56,740 nucleotides of DNA, taken from NCBI RefSeq assembly GCF_002216005.1, contig NZ_NIQC01000016.1:1-56740 (forward strand), read 5' to 3'. The stretch comes from Natranaerobius trueperi. Its GTDB lineage: Bacteria > Bacillota > Natranaerobiia > Natranaerobiales > Natranaerobiaceae. This document shows, piece after piece, positions 1 through 9,098 of the stretch (the stretch's first letter is position 1; every line of letters starts with the position of its first letter). A program made the translations under genes and the position numbers. The notes under the pieces are model-generated. The model saw nothing but the letters and a program-made list of their open reading frames with translations, had not been told where the DNA came from and ran no database searches.

Positions 1-3
1 GAT

Positions 4-49
4 AAATCGAGGGAGATGCTCCCCTTATCTAAGGAAACTCCCTCGATTT
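4..49. terminator. 12-bp inverted repeat, likely terminator
   Basis: AAATCGAGGGAG at 4-15 pairs perfectly with CTCCCTCGATTT at 38-49. It lies downstream of the minus-strand peptidase gene that ends at 128 and could terminate it. It lacks a long T run on either strand, so the direction is not clear. Confidence 0.45.
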
Positions 50-69
50 CTTCAGCATTTTATCCTGTA

Positions 70-127
70 ATTAAGTTATTCTTATAGGTCATTATCGGAA
101 TGTTTACACCAATTACTTGACAGACTC
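70..127. repeat. 58-bp dispersed repeat, copy 1
   Basis: This 58-base stretch recurs at 4321-4378 in the same orientation with about five mismatches. It abuts the stop codon of the minus-strand peptidase gene. Read on the minus strand it starts GAGTCTGTCAAG and contains GTGTAAACA, which looks like the end of an insertion sequence, but no transposase adjoins it. Identity as an IS end or MITE is inference. Confidence 0.6.
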
Positions 128-1771
128 TTAATTTATACTTTCTTTAAAGACTGCTTTTCCTATGATTTCTAGAGCAGTTTCAAGTCGCTTTTGTGATATA
201 TTATCCTGAATGGTATCTAGTGGTGTATGATAAATAGGTTCAATATAATAATCTTCAGGAGTACCTTCACCTGCCATATCAATAAATAATGCAGCATCTA
301 TACCAGCTTGATGGAAAGGTAGATGATCACTAGCTGCAAAATGACCGGTGTCTGTATGATCATGTTCTAAACGTTTGTCAGCTTCTATAATATTTTCAGT
401 GACTGAATTAGACTCTCCATCAACTGTGACAGCAAATAAAGATTCGATGTATGGATCACTTGTTGCAATCATGTCAGCATTATATACTCCTTCAAAACGT
501 TCTAACTCATCTTTAGATAATTGATCTACATAATAGAAAGAACCAACAAGGCCTACTTCTTCAGCCCCGAAATTTATAAATCTAAGTTCCACATCATTAT
601 CAAACTTCTTAAATACTCTAGCTAGTTCCATAGTAGCTGCAGTACCAGAGGCATTATCATTAGCGCCTGGGGAGGCTATGACACTATCATAATGAGCTGT
701 AATGGCGACGATTGGAGCATCATCACTTTCAGCAGATTTGATAGCTTCTACGTTATATGATGTAAGGTCCATGTTTTGATAAGTATTTAAACTTATTTCT
801 AATCCTTGTTCTTTTTCACTATCAACTTCTATCATTTCTTCTAACCAAACACCATGGATTTTTGCAGCTCCTAATACAGGAATATCTAACTGCTTTTCTA
901 ATCGAGGATCAAAAGCTTCTCCTAAATTTCCACGGCCACCCCCTGTAATGTAGAGGATCACTGCTTTCGCACCATTATCTTTTGCTTTTTTTGCTATTTT
1001 GGTGTTTTCTAATTCATCACTATTAATTAAAGCAATTTTGTCTTCAATATCGTCAGTAAAGTGCTCATCTTTATATTTAACATTAACAACCTCACCAGTG
1101 ATTTCTTCACCTAGAATTTTTCCATTAGCAGAAGCGCCCATTTCCCATTCTGTTCCATGCCACTCTTGATAAGTTCCCCAATCATACTCTTTTTCTTCAT
1201 ATTTATAACTTATGTCACCATACCACTTTTCACCATCTTTAATTGTTACAGTTCCCAAAGTCATATTATTAGGTCCAGCATAATCAACTGAAAAATCTTG
1301 TTTATTAACCTCATAACCTAATTCATTATAATATTCTTTTAGATATTCTGCTGCTTGATGTTCATTTTTAGAACCAGCTGGACGTGTTCCTATATTTTCA
1401 GATAAGGCTTTAATGTGATTGATTGCTTTATCTATTTCTAACTTTGAGATAAATTGTTCTTCTTGTGAAACTTCAATATCAATTTCAATTGTGCTGGTTG
1501 AACTGTCCCAGGATACAAAACCTACTTTTTCAAAAGTATCTCTTAATTGGACATACTCTTTTTCGAAACTATCATCGAGATATCTTTCGACTATTTGTGT
1601 ATCTATTTTGGTTCGACCATCTTCTAAAAACATATCTGCTTTTTGTAGTTCATCGTTAATGAATAAAGTTAAGTCATCATCTGAAGAAAAAACCTGACTT
1701 CCACTAAAAGTTAAACATAAAAAGAAAGCGATAAAGATACTTACAATTACAGGAGAAAGATTAAATTCCAT
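128..1771 (-). CDS. exported M28-family Zn peptidase with PA domain
   Basis: 547 aa. An N-terminal hydrophobic segment (about residues 5-25) acts as signal peptide or anchor, so the enzyme works outside the membrane. A PA (protease-associated) insertion lies around residues 215-315. The M28 metal ligands and catalytic residues are visible: AHYDS near 358, GANDNASG near 371, GAEEVG near 400, NADMIA near 433 and IYHTPLD near 517. Family knowledge makes it a co-catalytic di-zinc aminopeptidase. The acidic surface fits a salt-adapted secreted enzyme. The start has an AAAGGAG-like site just upstream. It is transcribed alone; the peptide substrate cannot be predicted. Confidence 0.9.
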   Translation of the reverse strand: MEFNLSPVIVSIFIAFFLCLTFSGSQVFSSDDDLTLFINDELQKADMFLEDGRTKIDTQIVERYLDDSFEKEYVQLRDTFEKVGFVSWDSSTSTIEIDIEVSQEEQFISKLEIDKAINHIKALSENIGTRPAGSKNEHQAAEYLKEYYNELGYEVNKQDFSVDYAGPNNMTLGTVTIKDGEKWYGDISYKYEEKEYDWGTYQEWHGTEWEMGASANGKILGEEITGEVVNVKYKDEHFTDDIEDKIALINSDELENTKIAKKAKDNGAKAVILYITGGGRGNLGEAFDPRLEKQLDIPVLGAAKIHGVWLEEMIEVDSEKEQGLEISLNTYQNMDLTSYNVEAIKSAESDDAPIVAITAHYDSVIASPGANDNASGTAATMELARVFKKFDNDVELRFINFGAEEVGLVGSFYYVDQLSKDELERFEGVYNADMIATSDPYIESLFAVTVDGESNSVTENIIEADKRLEHDHTDTGHFAASDHLPFHQAGIDAALFIDMAGEGTPEDYYIEPIYHTPLDTIQDNISQKRLETALEIIGKAVFKESIN

Positions 1772-2102
1772 TTTTAACTCCTTTCTTTGAAGCTTTGTGA
1801 TATAGTTTAACTAATTCACCTCCTTAATCTTAAGATATATAAACAATATGATGATATGAATAGAATTATTTGATGTAGAAGTCCTACTGTTAGAAAAATA
1901 TAATTCAAACTTCCCATTGTAAATTTACTAAGGTTTTTGTATTGTAATATAATAGCTATATACTAATTTACCAATAATTGTAATTATATGAACGCGAAAT
2001 TTTTTAAAACAAGAAATTACGTTAAAATACCTAATTTATAATACAACCTCTACCTATATAATCAAGAAAAATAAATGTATCAGTTAATGGGGGTGCCTTT
2101 CA
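1772..2102. other. divergent intergenic region
   Basis: 331 AT-rich bases between two divergent genes. A TATAAT at 2037-2042 could be a -10 box for the HD-GYP gene, but the nearest -35-like TTACGT (2017-2022) is only 14 bases upstream, so I do not call a promoter. No RNA element or ORF was recognised. Confidence 0.4.
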
Positions 2103-3191
2103 TTGAGGCTAATAAATGTAAATGATATACAAGAAGGCATGATTTTAGCTAGACCAGTGTATAGTAAGAATGGCAATAAACTGTTACAAGAGGGAGCTAC
2201 TTTAAAAGAAGGGTATGTTCCCAAAATTAAACAACTTGGGTATTCTAGTGTGTATATTCAAGATAAGCTACTACAAGATGTTGAAGTAAATGATCTAATT
2301 ACTGAAGAATTAAGACGAGAATCTATTAATCATATGAAAGAGACTTTTCGTTCTGTAAAGGCTAAAACAACGGTTTCAGCTGTTCAAGTATTAGAGCTTA
2401 AGGGTATCGTTGATAAGTTGTTAGAGGATATTATATCTAATAAAAATTTAATAGTTGATATGGTAGATATAAAAATGTATGATGAATATACTTTTCATCA
2501 TTGTGTAAATGTTGCAGTTTTATCAATTATTGTTGGATTATCCATGGGATTTAACCAGGAAAGTCTTTATAAAATTGGTTTAGGTGCGTTATTACATGAT
2601 ATAGGAAAAGTTAATGTCTCAAATGAACTAATTAATAAGAAAGGGAAGTTAACAGATGAAGAATTTGAGGTTGTTAAGGAACATACTAAACAAGGCTATG
2701 ACAAATTAAAAGAGAATAATGAAATTCCTTCTACTTCGAAAATAATAGCTCTACAGCATCATGAGAGAGTTAATGGAGAAGGTTATCCGGAAGGAAAAAA
2801 TGATGATGAAATACATATATATAGTAAGATAGTTGCTGTAGCTGATGTTTTTGATGCTATGACTTCCGATAGACCCTATAGAAAAGGTTACGTACCATCG
2901 GAAGTTATGGAATATATACTAGGTGGTGCTGGATCATTTTTTGATAGAAAAGTAGTGGGACATTTCTTTAAAAAAGTTGCAGTATTTCCAATTGGTACAG
3001 AAGTAACATTGAATGATAATCGGGTTGGTTTAGTAATTGAAAACTTTGAAAAATTTACTTTAAGACCCAAATTAAGAATTATAAGAGAAAATGACAAAAA
3101 CATCGATCCATATGATCTAGATTTAAGAGAAAATAATAATAAAACTTTAACAATAGTCAAGACTAATAAGAACGAACAAGATACGGTGTGA
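2103..3191 (+). CDS. HD-GYP domain cyclic-di-GMP phosphodiesterase
   Basis: 362 aa, TTG start with a GGGGGTG ribosome site. About 60 N-terminal residues (LINVNDIQEGMILARPVY) resemble the short DUF3391-like lead of HD-GYP proteins. The catalytic domain follows: LLHDIGK near residue 163, HHERVNGEGYP near 219 and ADVFDAMTSDRPYRKG near 247, all canonical for HD-GYP enzymes that hydrolyse c-di-GMP to pGpG or GMP. There is no receiver or membrane domain, so it is cytoplasmic and its input signal is unknown. It is followed by its own terminator and is monocistronic. Confidence 0.9.
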   Translation: MRLINVNDIQEGMILARPVYSKNGNKLLQEGATLKEGYVPKIKQLGYSSVYIQDKLLQDVEVNDLITEELRRESINHMKETFRSVKAKTTVSAVQVLELKGIVDKLLEDIISNKNLIVDMVDIKMYDEYTFHHCVNVAVLSIIVGLSMGFNQESLYKIGLGALLHDIGKVNVSNELINKKGKLTDEEFEVVKEHTKQGYDKLKENNEIPSTSKIIALQHHERVNGEGYPEGKNDDEIHIYSKIVAVADVFDAMTSDRPYRKGYVPSEVMEYILGGAGSFFDRKVVGHFFKKVAVFPIGTEVTLNDNRVGLVIENFEKFTLRPKLRIIRENDKNIDPYDLDLRENNNKTLTIVKTNKNEQDTV

Positions 3192-3221
3192 AAGGTTAGT
3201 TAATATATAGTTATAATTTCG

Positions 3222-3259
3222 CCACTCGCCTATGTTATAATTTAACGAGTGGTTTTTTT
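3222..3259 (+). terminator. rho-independent terminator of HD-GYP gene
   Basis: CCACTCG at 3222-3228 pairs with CGAGTGG at 3246-3252, followed by seven T residues. Confidence 0.75.
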
Positions 3260-3328
3260 ATTTTCCCACTTTAAGCTTTAACTTTAATGTGTTAGGATGG
3301 TGTGAAGTTTTAGTGAGGAGGTGTTTTT

Positions 3329-4132
3329 ATGTTTCAAGTAGCAGCTGTACAAATGACACCAATTATGAACGATGTAGAAGCAAATCTGAAAAGAGGAGTA
3401 CATTTTGCACATAAGGCACTTGAAGAAAATGTTGATCTGTTAGTTTTTCCGGAGTTATGGACTACTGGTTATTATTTATCTAGAAAATCTTTTGAAAAAC
3501 TTGCTGAAAAGCCTGATGGTAAAACCGTGTCAACCTTTAAGGAAATAGCTAAAAAAGGTGATGTATCAATTGTATGTCCTTTTGTTCTTGAAGAGGAAGG
3601 TAAAATTTATATCGCTGCAGCAGTTATAGATCATGACGGTGAAGTTAGGGGAGTAGTAAAAAAGAGTTTACTATGGGGAAGAGAACAACAAATTTTTGAC
3701 GCTTCTGATATGGAATATCCTACTTTTGACTCTAAAGTAGGTAAGATCGGAATCTTAATTTGCTATGAAATGGAATTTCCTGAGACAAGTCGATTGCTTA
3801 CTTTAGAGGGTGCTGAACTTATAGTTTGTCCTTCTGTTTGGAGTATGTCAGCTTCACATAGGTGGGATATTCAGCTTCCGGCAAGAGCCCTTGATAATAC
3901 AGTTTTTGTTTTAGGTGTTAATACCGTAGGAAATAATACGTGTGGAAAAAGTAGACTAATAAGCCCGATGGGAGACGAGTTAGCAGAAGCTTCAAGTAAA
4001 AAAGAAGAACTGTTAATAAGGGCTATTGATATGGAGACTCTTAATTGGGCAAGAGATGAAGTTCCATATTTAGAAGATTATAAGAAAAAATTAACACCAG
4101 GTGATCAAAAGATACCTACACCTATATGGTAA
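3329..4132 (+). CDS. carbon-nitrogen hydrolase (nitrilase superfamily)
   Basis: 267 aa, start set by GAGGAGGTG seven bases upstream. The Glu-Lys-Cys triad of the superfamily is present: FPELW near residue 41, KKSLLWG near 111 and LICYEMEFPE near 147. Family members hydrolyse amides, omega-amino-dicarboxamides or N-carbamoyl compounds. The closest functional class could be an omega-amidase or a general aliphatic amidase, but the substrate cannot be read from the sequence. It is cytoplasmic and stands alone between other operons. Confidence 0.88.
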   Translation: MFQVAAVQMTPIMNDVEANLKRGVHFAHKALEENVDLLVFPELWTTGYYLSRKSFEKLAEKPDGKTVSTFKEIAKKGDVSIVCPFVLEEEGKIYIAAAVIDHDGEVRGVVKKSLLWGREQQIFDASDMEYPTFDSKVGKIGILICYEMEFPETSRLLTLEGAELIVCPSVWSMSASHRWDIQLPARALDNTVFVLGVNTVGNNTCGKSRLISPMGDELAEASSKKEELLIRAIDMETLNWARDEVPYLEDYKKKLTPGDQKIPTPIW

Positions 4133-4320
4133 GAAAAAAGTATTATTATAATATATCAAGCGCCTGAAGCTCGGTACCGGGCTTACTTCAAAAGATAGTT
4201 TAATCAAGTAACTTCAATATTGGGGATGGAGGCTATGTCTTTAGATAACGGGAGATTCTCCTGATGAAAAAGCTACTAGGGAAGAGGGCAAAGCTATTTA
4301 ATGATTAATGAGGAGATTAT
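4133..4320. other. unexplained, structured-looking intergenic stretch
   Basis: No ORF. The region contains a hairpin GGGAG-ATT-CTCC followed by TGATG (about 4249-4266), a GATGGAG motif and TAAC upstream, and GCTACT downstream. Some of these pieces resemble the fluoride (crcB) riboswitch core, but the pseudoknot partner is not visible and no fluoride gene follows. It also holds TGAAG...CTTCA flanking CTCGGTACCGGG. It may be a decayed RNA element or mobile remnant. Confidence 0.3.
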
Positions 4321-4378
4321 ATTAAGTTATTCTTATGTGTCATTATCGGAATGTTTATACAAATCACTTGACAGACTC
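4321..4378. repeat. 58-bp dispersed repeat, copy 2
   Basis: Direct repeat of 70-127 with about five mismatches. Like copy 1 it lies immediately downstream of a minus-strand gene, here next to the kinase terminator. Confidence 0.6.
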
Positions 4379-4384
4379 AAAAAC

Positions 4385-4426
4385 CCTCCCCTTTTGGTAA
4401 GAATCTTAATTTTTATTAAAAGGGGA
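4385..4426 (-). terminator. terminator of the histidine kinase gene
   Basis: CTCCCCTTTT at 4385-4394 pairs with AAAAGGGGAG at 4417-4426. On the minus strand the stem is followed by GGTTTTT. Confidence 0.7.
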
Positions 4427-4452
4427 GAAAGTTATTTAAGCTTAATCTTTTT

Positions 4453-6494
4453 TTATGTAATATTTAAGTTATTTATAGCAGAAATAACTTCTTCGATTCC
4501 AAATGGTTTTTCTATATAGTAATGAAATCCATACGAATGGAAATCTGAAAGAACTTGATCTTCACTGTAACCACTAGTTACTATTGCTTTTACATGAGGA
4601 TCAATTTTTTTGATATCTTTAATTGCTTCTTTTCCGCCTTTTTCGCCAGGAACAGTTAAATCTAATATTACTAGATCAAATCGAGTTTTTGTATTTTTAA
4701 AAATTTGGATTGCTTCTTCACCGTCTTTTGCACAGCTAACTTTATAACCATAAGAATGTAATATTTCGTATAATAACTCGCGTATATTTTTTTTATCATC
4801 CATAATTAAGATATTGCTCTTTTTTTCATTTGAATCTAACTTTGGTTTCGTTTTCTTTTTCTTAATTTTCTGTTTATTAGATGCTTTAAGATAAATATAT
4901 AAAGTTGTACCTTCTCCAACTTGTGATTTGGCGCTAATATGTCCACCATGTTTATTAATAATTGAAAGACTTGTAGCTAACCCTAAACCACTACCTTGTT
5001 CTTTTGTGGAAAAGTAAGGGTCAAAAATATTATTTAAGATATCTTTTGGGATACCGGGCCCAAAATCTTTTATGGAAATTTTTACATAATCACCTTTAGG
5101 TAAAGGTAAAGCTTTATCCTTTTCAGTTATATTGAAATTTTCAGCATTAACAATTAACTTACCTCCATGAGGCATTGCCTGATCTGCATTAATAATAATA
5201 TTGTTTAAAACTTGACTTATTTGTCCCTTATCAATTTCTACAGGAAATAGTCTATTATCAATATTACATTGATACTTTACATTAGAACCTCGTAAAGTAA
5301 AAGTGACGGATTCTTTTAACAATTCATTTATTGATGTAGTTTCTACAACAGGAGCCCCCCCTTTGAAAAGGTAAGTAGCTGTTGTGTTAAATTTTTCGCC
5401 TGATTAAAACTTGAATTAGTTTCGTTTAATAAGTTGAGTACTTTAGTGTTGTTATATTCATTTTCTTCTGAGATATATTTTTTGGCTAGTGAGATATTTG
5501 CCATGGAGACTGTTAATAAATTATTGAAATCATGTGCAATACCGCCTGCTAAAAAGCCAACAGATTCTAGTTTTTCTAATTGTAGTCTATATTCTTCCAT
5601 TTCCTTTTTGTGCGAAATATTTGAAGCTGTAATAATTAAATGTTTAATATATTCATCACACTCTAACGGCATTAATTTTATGTCATAGTAGTTATTCAAA
5701 TTGAAGATTTCAAATTGCATTTTTTTTCTTTCTTTTATTGCAGTATTTATTTTATCATTTAATTTAGTATATAAATTATTATTTATGATCTCCTTTAATA
5801 AGCTTCCGACTACTTCACTTTCCGTTAAGTTAATTTTTTTAAGAAAGTTCTTGTTAACCTTTGCTATTCTTAAATCATTAACTTTTTCGATCTTACACAA
5901 AAGGGTAATGTCAGAAATGCCATTTATTAAGAGATCATATTTCTTTTCATTCTCTTCTAATTTATTTTTATGCTTGATTTCTTTTAGATTGTTTAGCCCT
6001 AATTTAGTAAGTATTTGAGCAAAATTGGTACAATAGTCCATAATTTTATAGGCGTCTTCTTTTGAGTATACAGGTATTCTATCAAGTGCTTGTAAGTATT
6101 CATCTACGTTAAAACCAAATTTTATAGCTTGTTTTTTAAAATAATCTCTATCTGGTTTTTGGAAAAAAATTTGTCCAATAAGGAAAGTAGCTACATGTTC
6201 TCCTTCTATAATAATAGGTGATGCCATGTCTATTAAACCATTTTGACATCTATATGTAATGTAATCATTTTCATATAAATAATCAGTAACAAAAGCACCA
6301 CTTCTTTTACACCGACATAAAGTTTTTGGATTTTGTGTATGATATTTTTTACAAATATCACTAAACCCAATATTAATTAGTGGATTTTGGTTTACATCTT
6401 CAATGCTCATAGGTAACTCTATAAGTGAATAAAGCTTTTCAAGGGTAGACCTAAGCTCATCTAAACTTACTAGATCTGTAAAGTTATATTTCAT
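4453..6494 (-). pseudogene. PocR-PAS hybrid histidine kinase, frameshifted
   Basis: Two adjoining reading frames make one kinase. The first part (6494 down to 5343, 383 aa, GGGGG ribosome site) has a Cys-rich PocR sensor domain (about 1-175, with CKRSG and YRCQNG), a PAS-like region (about 180-300) and a HisKA-type segment with the phospho-acceptor motif GGIAHDFNNLL, then stops after FSKGG. The second part (ending at 4453) carries the HATPase domain (IINADQAM, DFGPGIP, GSGLGLA) and a receiver domain (ILIMDDKK, LVILDLTVPG, EKPFG). Adding one G to the run of seven at 5355-5361 restores a continuous frame reading FSKGGAPVVE. It is therefore a natural frameshift, a sequencing slip or a slippage site. 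PocR domains bind small carbon compounds in known relatives. No partner regulator is adjacent. Confidence 0.85.
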
Positions 6495-6620
6495 TTAACC
6501 CCCACTTTCTAAGATTAAAGATTCATTAACATTTTTTTCGACAAAATCAATTAAAATCCTGTGTATCTTAATGAATTTTTAATGTGTGATTAAAATCGCT
6601 TATTTATATTAGACAAAAAA

Positions 6621-6638
6621 ACCACCCCTTTGGGTGGT
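6621..6638 (-). terminator. terminator of the acidic lipoprotein gene
   Basis: ACCACCC at 6621-6627 pairs with GGGTGGT at 6632-6638. The A tract at 6615-6621 gives a U tract on the minus-strand transcript. The stem overlaps the stop codon. Confidence 0.75.
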
Positions 6639-6883
6639 TAAATAAGCCCCATTTCAAGTTCCTCATCCTCATCCTCATCCTCATCCTCATCCTCATCCTC
6701 ATCCTCATTCTCCTCTTCCTCATCATCATCTTCTTCCTCTTCATTATTCTCATCGTTTTCTTTGTCTAACTCTTCCTCAGGTACTCGTTCACAACCTATA
6801 GCTGTAGACAATAAAAGTGTTAGAAAAAAAACTAGTAAGATACTGTAGACTATATTTTTTTTGAGTTTGAATTTGTTTAGCAT
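6638..6883 (-). CDS. small lipoprotein with Asp/Glu repeat tail
   Basis: 81 aa. A lysine-rich N-terminus, a hydrophobic stretch and STAIGC form a lipoprotein signal, so Cys near residue 30 should be lipidated. The rest is almost only Glu, Asp and Asn, ending in an alternating Glu-Asp run encoded by eight perfect CCTCAT units (6661-6708 on the plus strand). There is no recognisable domain. An ATCACC-type ribosome site and a dedicated terminator suggest a real gene. A role as an acidic surface coat or cation buffer is speculation. Confidence 0.65.
   Translation of the reverse strand: MLNKFKLKKNIVYSILLVFFLTLLLSTAIGCERVPEEELDKENDENNEEEEDDDEEEENEDEDEDEDEDEDEDEELEMGLI
6661..6708. repeat. hexanucleotide tandem repeat (CCTCAT)8
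   Basis: Eight perfect CCTCAT units inside the acidic lipoprotein gene, encoding Glu-Asp pairs on the minus strand. Unit gain or loss would keep the frame and only change the tail length. Confidence 0.9.
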
Positions 6884-7043
6884 AGCAGATCACCTCATAT
6901 GTTATTTTTTACCTATCAACAAATTATATACAAGTTAACCTTGTTTTTTTAAGAATTATGTAGCAAAATAATACTGAATAGTAATATGATATAATAATTT
7001 TAGATTTAGCTAGATAATGATTACATAGTAAAGGATGATAGAT

Positions 7044-7733
7044 ATGCATTTATTTGCTATAAGTGATTTACATCTTTCTCTTCAAGCAGACAAACCTATG
7101 GATGTATTTGGACCATTATGGGAAAATTATCATGAAAGGATTAAAGAAAACTGGGAAGAAGTAGTAACAGAAGATGACACAGTAATTATTGGAGGCGATT
7201 TTTCCTGGGCTTTAAAGTTAGAAGAAGTTAAAAAAGATGCTTGTTTTATTCATGAGCTTCCAGGAAAGAAAGTTTTATTTAAAGGTAATCACGACTATTG
7301 GTGGAATAGTTACAAAAAAGTGAAAGAAACTTTACCAGAGAGTTTTTTTGTAGTTCAAAACAATTATTATCCATTTAATGATAAAATTGCTATTTGTGGA
7401 ACTCGTGGCTGGCAAACTCCATGTGAAGAAAGAGATCATGATAAAAAAGTATATAATAGAGAAATAAACAGGCTGAAATTGTCTTTAGATGCTGCAATTA
7501 AAGATGGTTATCAAGATTTTATTGTAACTTTACATTATCCTCCTTTTGCAAGGGATAACGATAAAACTAGTTTTACAGAAGTGTTAAAAGAGTATGGTGT
7601 TAAGGTTTGTATTTATGGACATCTACATGGAGAAGATCATAAAAATGCTTTTATAGGCGAAAAAGAGGGGATTGTATATTACTTTGTTTCTAGTGATTAT
7701 TTAGGTTTTAAACCCATACCAATTAAAGTATAA
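7044..7733 (+). CDS. calcineurin-like metallophosphoesterase
   Basis: About 229 aa. ATG at 7044 is preferred over the ATG at 7035 because AAAGG ends one base before 7035 but nine before 7044. Metal-binding motifs are in order: SDLHLS, GGDFSWA, KGNHDYWW, LHYPPF and GHLHG, giving a dinuclear metallophosphatase. It belongs to a soluble family of predicted phosphohydrolases seen in clostridia. The substrate is not known. It converges on the purine permease gene with a shared terminator. Confidence 0.88.
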   Translation: MHLFAISDLHLSLQADKPMDVFGPLWENYHERIKENWEEVVTEDDTVIIGGDFSWALKLEEVKKDACFIHELPGKKVLFKGNHDYWWNSYKKVKETLPESFFVVQNNYYPFNDKIAICGTRGWQTPCEERDHDKKVYNREINRLKLSLDAAIKDGYQDFIVTLHYPPFARDNDKTSFTEVLKEYGVKVCIYGHLHGEDHKNAFIGEKEGIVYYFVSSDYLGFKPIPIKV

Positions 7734-7753
7734 AAGAAGGGGATCCCCCTTCT
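7732..7753. terminator. bidirectional terminator
   Basis: AAAAGAAGGGG pairs with CCCCTTCTTTTT around an ATC loop and serves both convergent genes. Confidence 0.8.
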
Positions 7754-7755
7754 TT

Positions 7756-9042
7756 TTAGCCTATAAAATGTAAGATAGATATGATACCTAAAGCATAGTT
7801 GAACCAATTTAGTTCGTCAGTCTTACCAGCAAATAGTTTTACTAAAGGATAAGCAATAAAACCTCCTGCTATACCATGAGCTATACTAAAAGTAAAAGGC
7901 ATGAAAGAAATTGTTATAAAAGCTGGAAATGCTTCTGTAAAATCATCAAACTCAATCTCTTTAACAGAGCCTACCATTAATACACCAACTATAATAAGAG
8001 CAGGAGCTGTTGCTTCTGCAGGAACTAATCCAGCAAATGGAGCAAAAAATAAAGATACAAGGAAGAGTATGCCAACAGTTACAGCAGTAAAACCTGTTTT
8101 ACCTCCTTCACTGATTCCTGAAGTACTTTCAACATATGTTGTAACAGTACTTGTGCCAAGAAGTGCTCCTCCCATGGTACCGATAGCGTCAGCTATCATG
8201 GCATTTTTCACCTTTGGTAAGTTGCCTTTTTCATTTAAATACCCAGCTCTAGCTCCAGCACCTAAAAGAGTTCCCATAGTATCAAAGAGGTCAACGAAGA
8301 CAAGAGCAAATATTGTAACAATACCTAAATCAAAAATGTTTGAGAAACTAAGTTGAAAAGCTATAGGAGATAGACTGGCTGGTTGTCCAATAAAACTTGA
8401 CACCCCAGTTGGGAATTCTTGTAATCCCATAAAAAAACTTAAAAAAGTACTTACTATAATGCCTATTAGAATTGCTCCTTTTATTTTAAGTGCCATCAAT
8501 GAGGCTGTTACAATTAAACCAATTACAGCTAATAATGAGTTAGTTTCTGTTAAATCTCCTAATGCTAATAAATTATCAGCATCTCCAATTATAATCCCAG
8601 AGTTTTTTAGACCTATGAATGCAATAAACAACCCAATTCCTGCTGCTACAGCTTTTTTTAAAGAAGTAGGAACAGCGTCATCTATTTTATTAATTAAGCC
8701 TAGCCAAGCTAATAAAAGAAAAGCTATACCAGAAATAAAGACAGCTGCAAGTGCTCCTTCCCATCCAGCTTCAGGTGCTATGGTAAATGCAAAGAAAGCA
8801 TTTAGTCCCATTCCACTAGCAAGTGCAAAGGGATAATTAGTTAAAACTCCCATTAAAATACAACTGATAGCTGCTGCTATAATTGTTGCAGTCATAACCG
8901 CACCTTCATTCATGCCAGTTTCCCCAAGCATAGCAGGGTTAACAAATATTATATAAGCCATAGTCATAAACGTAGTAAAACCAGCTATAATTTCTGTTTT
9001 CATATTAGTGTTATATTTATCAAATCCAAAAAAGTTTTTCAT
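7756..9042 (-). CDS. NCS2-family purine permease (AzgA/PbuG type)
   Basis: About 428 aa. The start is the ATG at 9042, which has AAGGAGG nine bases upstream; a longer frame to 9099 would run into the leader terminator. N-terminal FGFDKYNTNMKTEIIAGFTTFMTMAYIIFVNP is typical of the AzgA branch of NCS2 carriers. The rest is a string of membrane segments with GMGLNAFFAF and TGNTSTTYVESTSG-like motifs (here GTSTVTTYVESTSGI). Family members import hypoxanthine, guanine or adenine by proton symport. The purine riboswitch upstream, guanine class, supports a guanine or hypoxanthine substrate and repression when purines are plentiful. Confidence 0.9.
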   Translation of the reverse strand: MKNFFGFDKYNTNMKTEIIAGFTTFMTMAYIIFVNPAMLGETGMNEGAVMTATIIAAAISCILMGVLTNYPFALASGMGLNAFFAFTIAPEAGWEGALAAVFISGIAFLLLAWLGLINKIDDAVPTSLKKAVAAGIGLFIAFIGLKNSGIIIGDADNLLALGDLTETNSLLAVIGLIVTASLMALKIKGAILIGIIVSTFLSFFMGLQEFPTGVSSFIGQPASLSPIAFQLSFSNIFDLGIVTIFALVFVDLFDTMGTLLGAGARAGYLNEKGNLPKVKNAMIADAIGTMGGALLGTSTVTTYVESTSGISEGGKTGFTAVTVGILFLVSLFFAPFAGLVPAEATAPALIIVGVLMVGSVKEIEFDDFTEAFPAFITISFMPFTFSIAHGIAGGFIAYPLVKLFAGKTDELNWFNYALGIISILHFIG

Positions 9043-9098
9043 TTTAATACCTCCTTGTTTTATAGTTAGTCTACAAAGTGCTAATTTAAGAAAACACA

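Noticed and set aside
1419-1697. ORFs on the plus strand inside the M28 peptidase gene
   Set aside because: They mirror the minus-strand peptidase, have no ribosome site and no recognisable domain.
4159-4190. T-box or glmS ribozyme fragment (AGCGCCTGAAGC, GGTACCG)
   Set aside because: Only short matches; the remaining conserved T-box or glmS core is absent.
4249-4300. Fluoride riboswitch or hammerhead core (GATGGAG, CTGATGA)
   Set aside because: The pseudoknot partner for a fluoride aptamer and the GAAA box for a hammerhead are not in place, and no matching gene follows. Kept only as a finding to check.
4301-4519. 72-codon plus-strand ORF over the 58-bp repeat and kinase terminator
   Set aside because: It crosses a terminator hairpin and the end of the antisense kinase gene and has no domain.
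6661-6708. CRISPR-like array
   Set aside because: It is a coding hexamer repeat with no spacers. No CRISPR array or cas gene was seen anywhere in the window.
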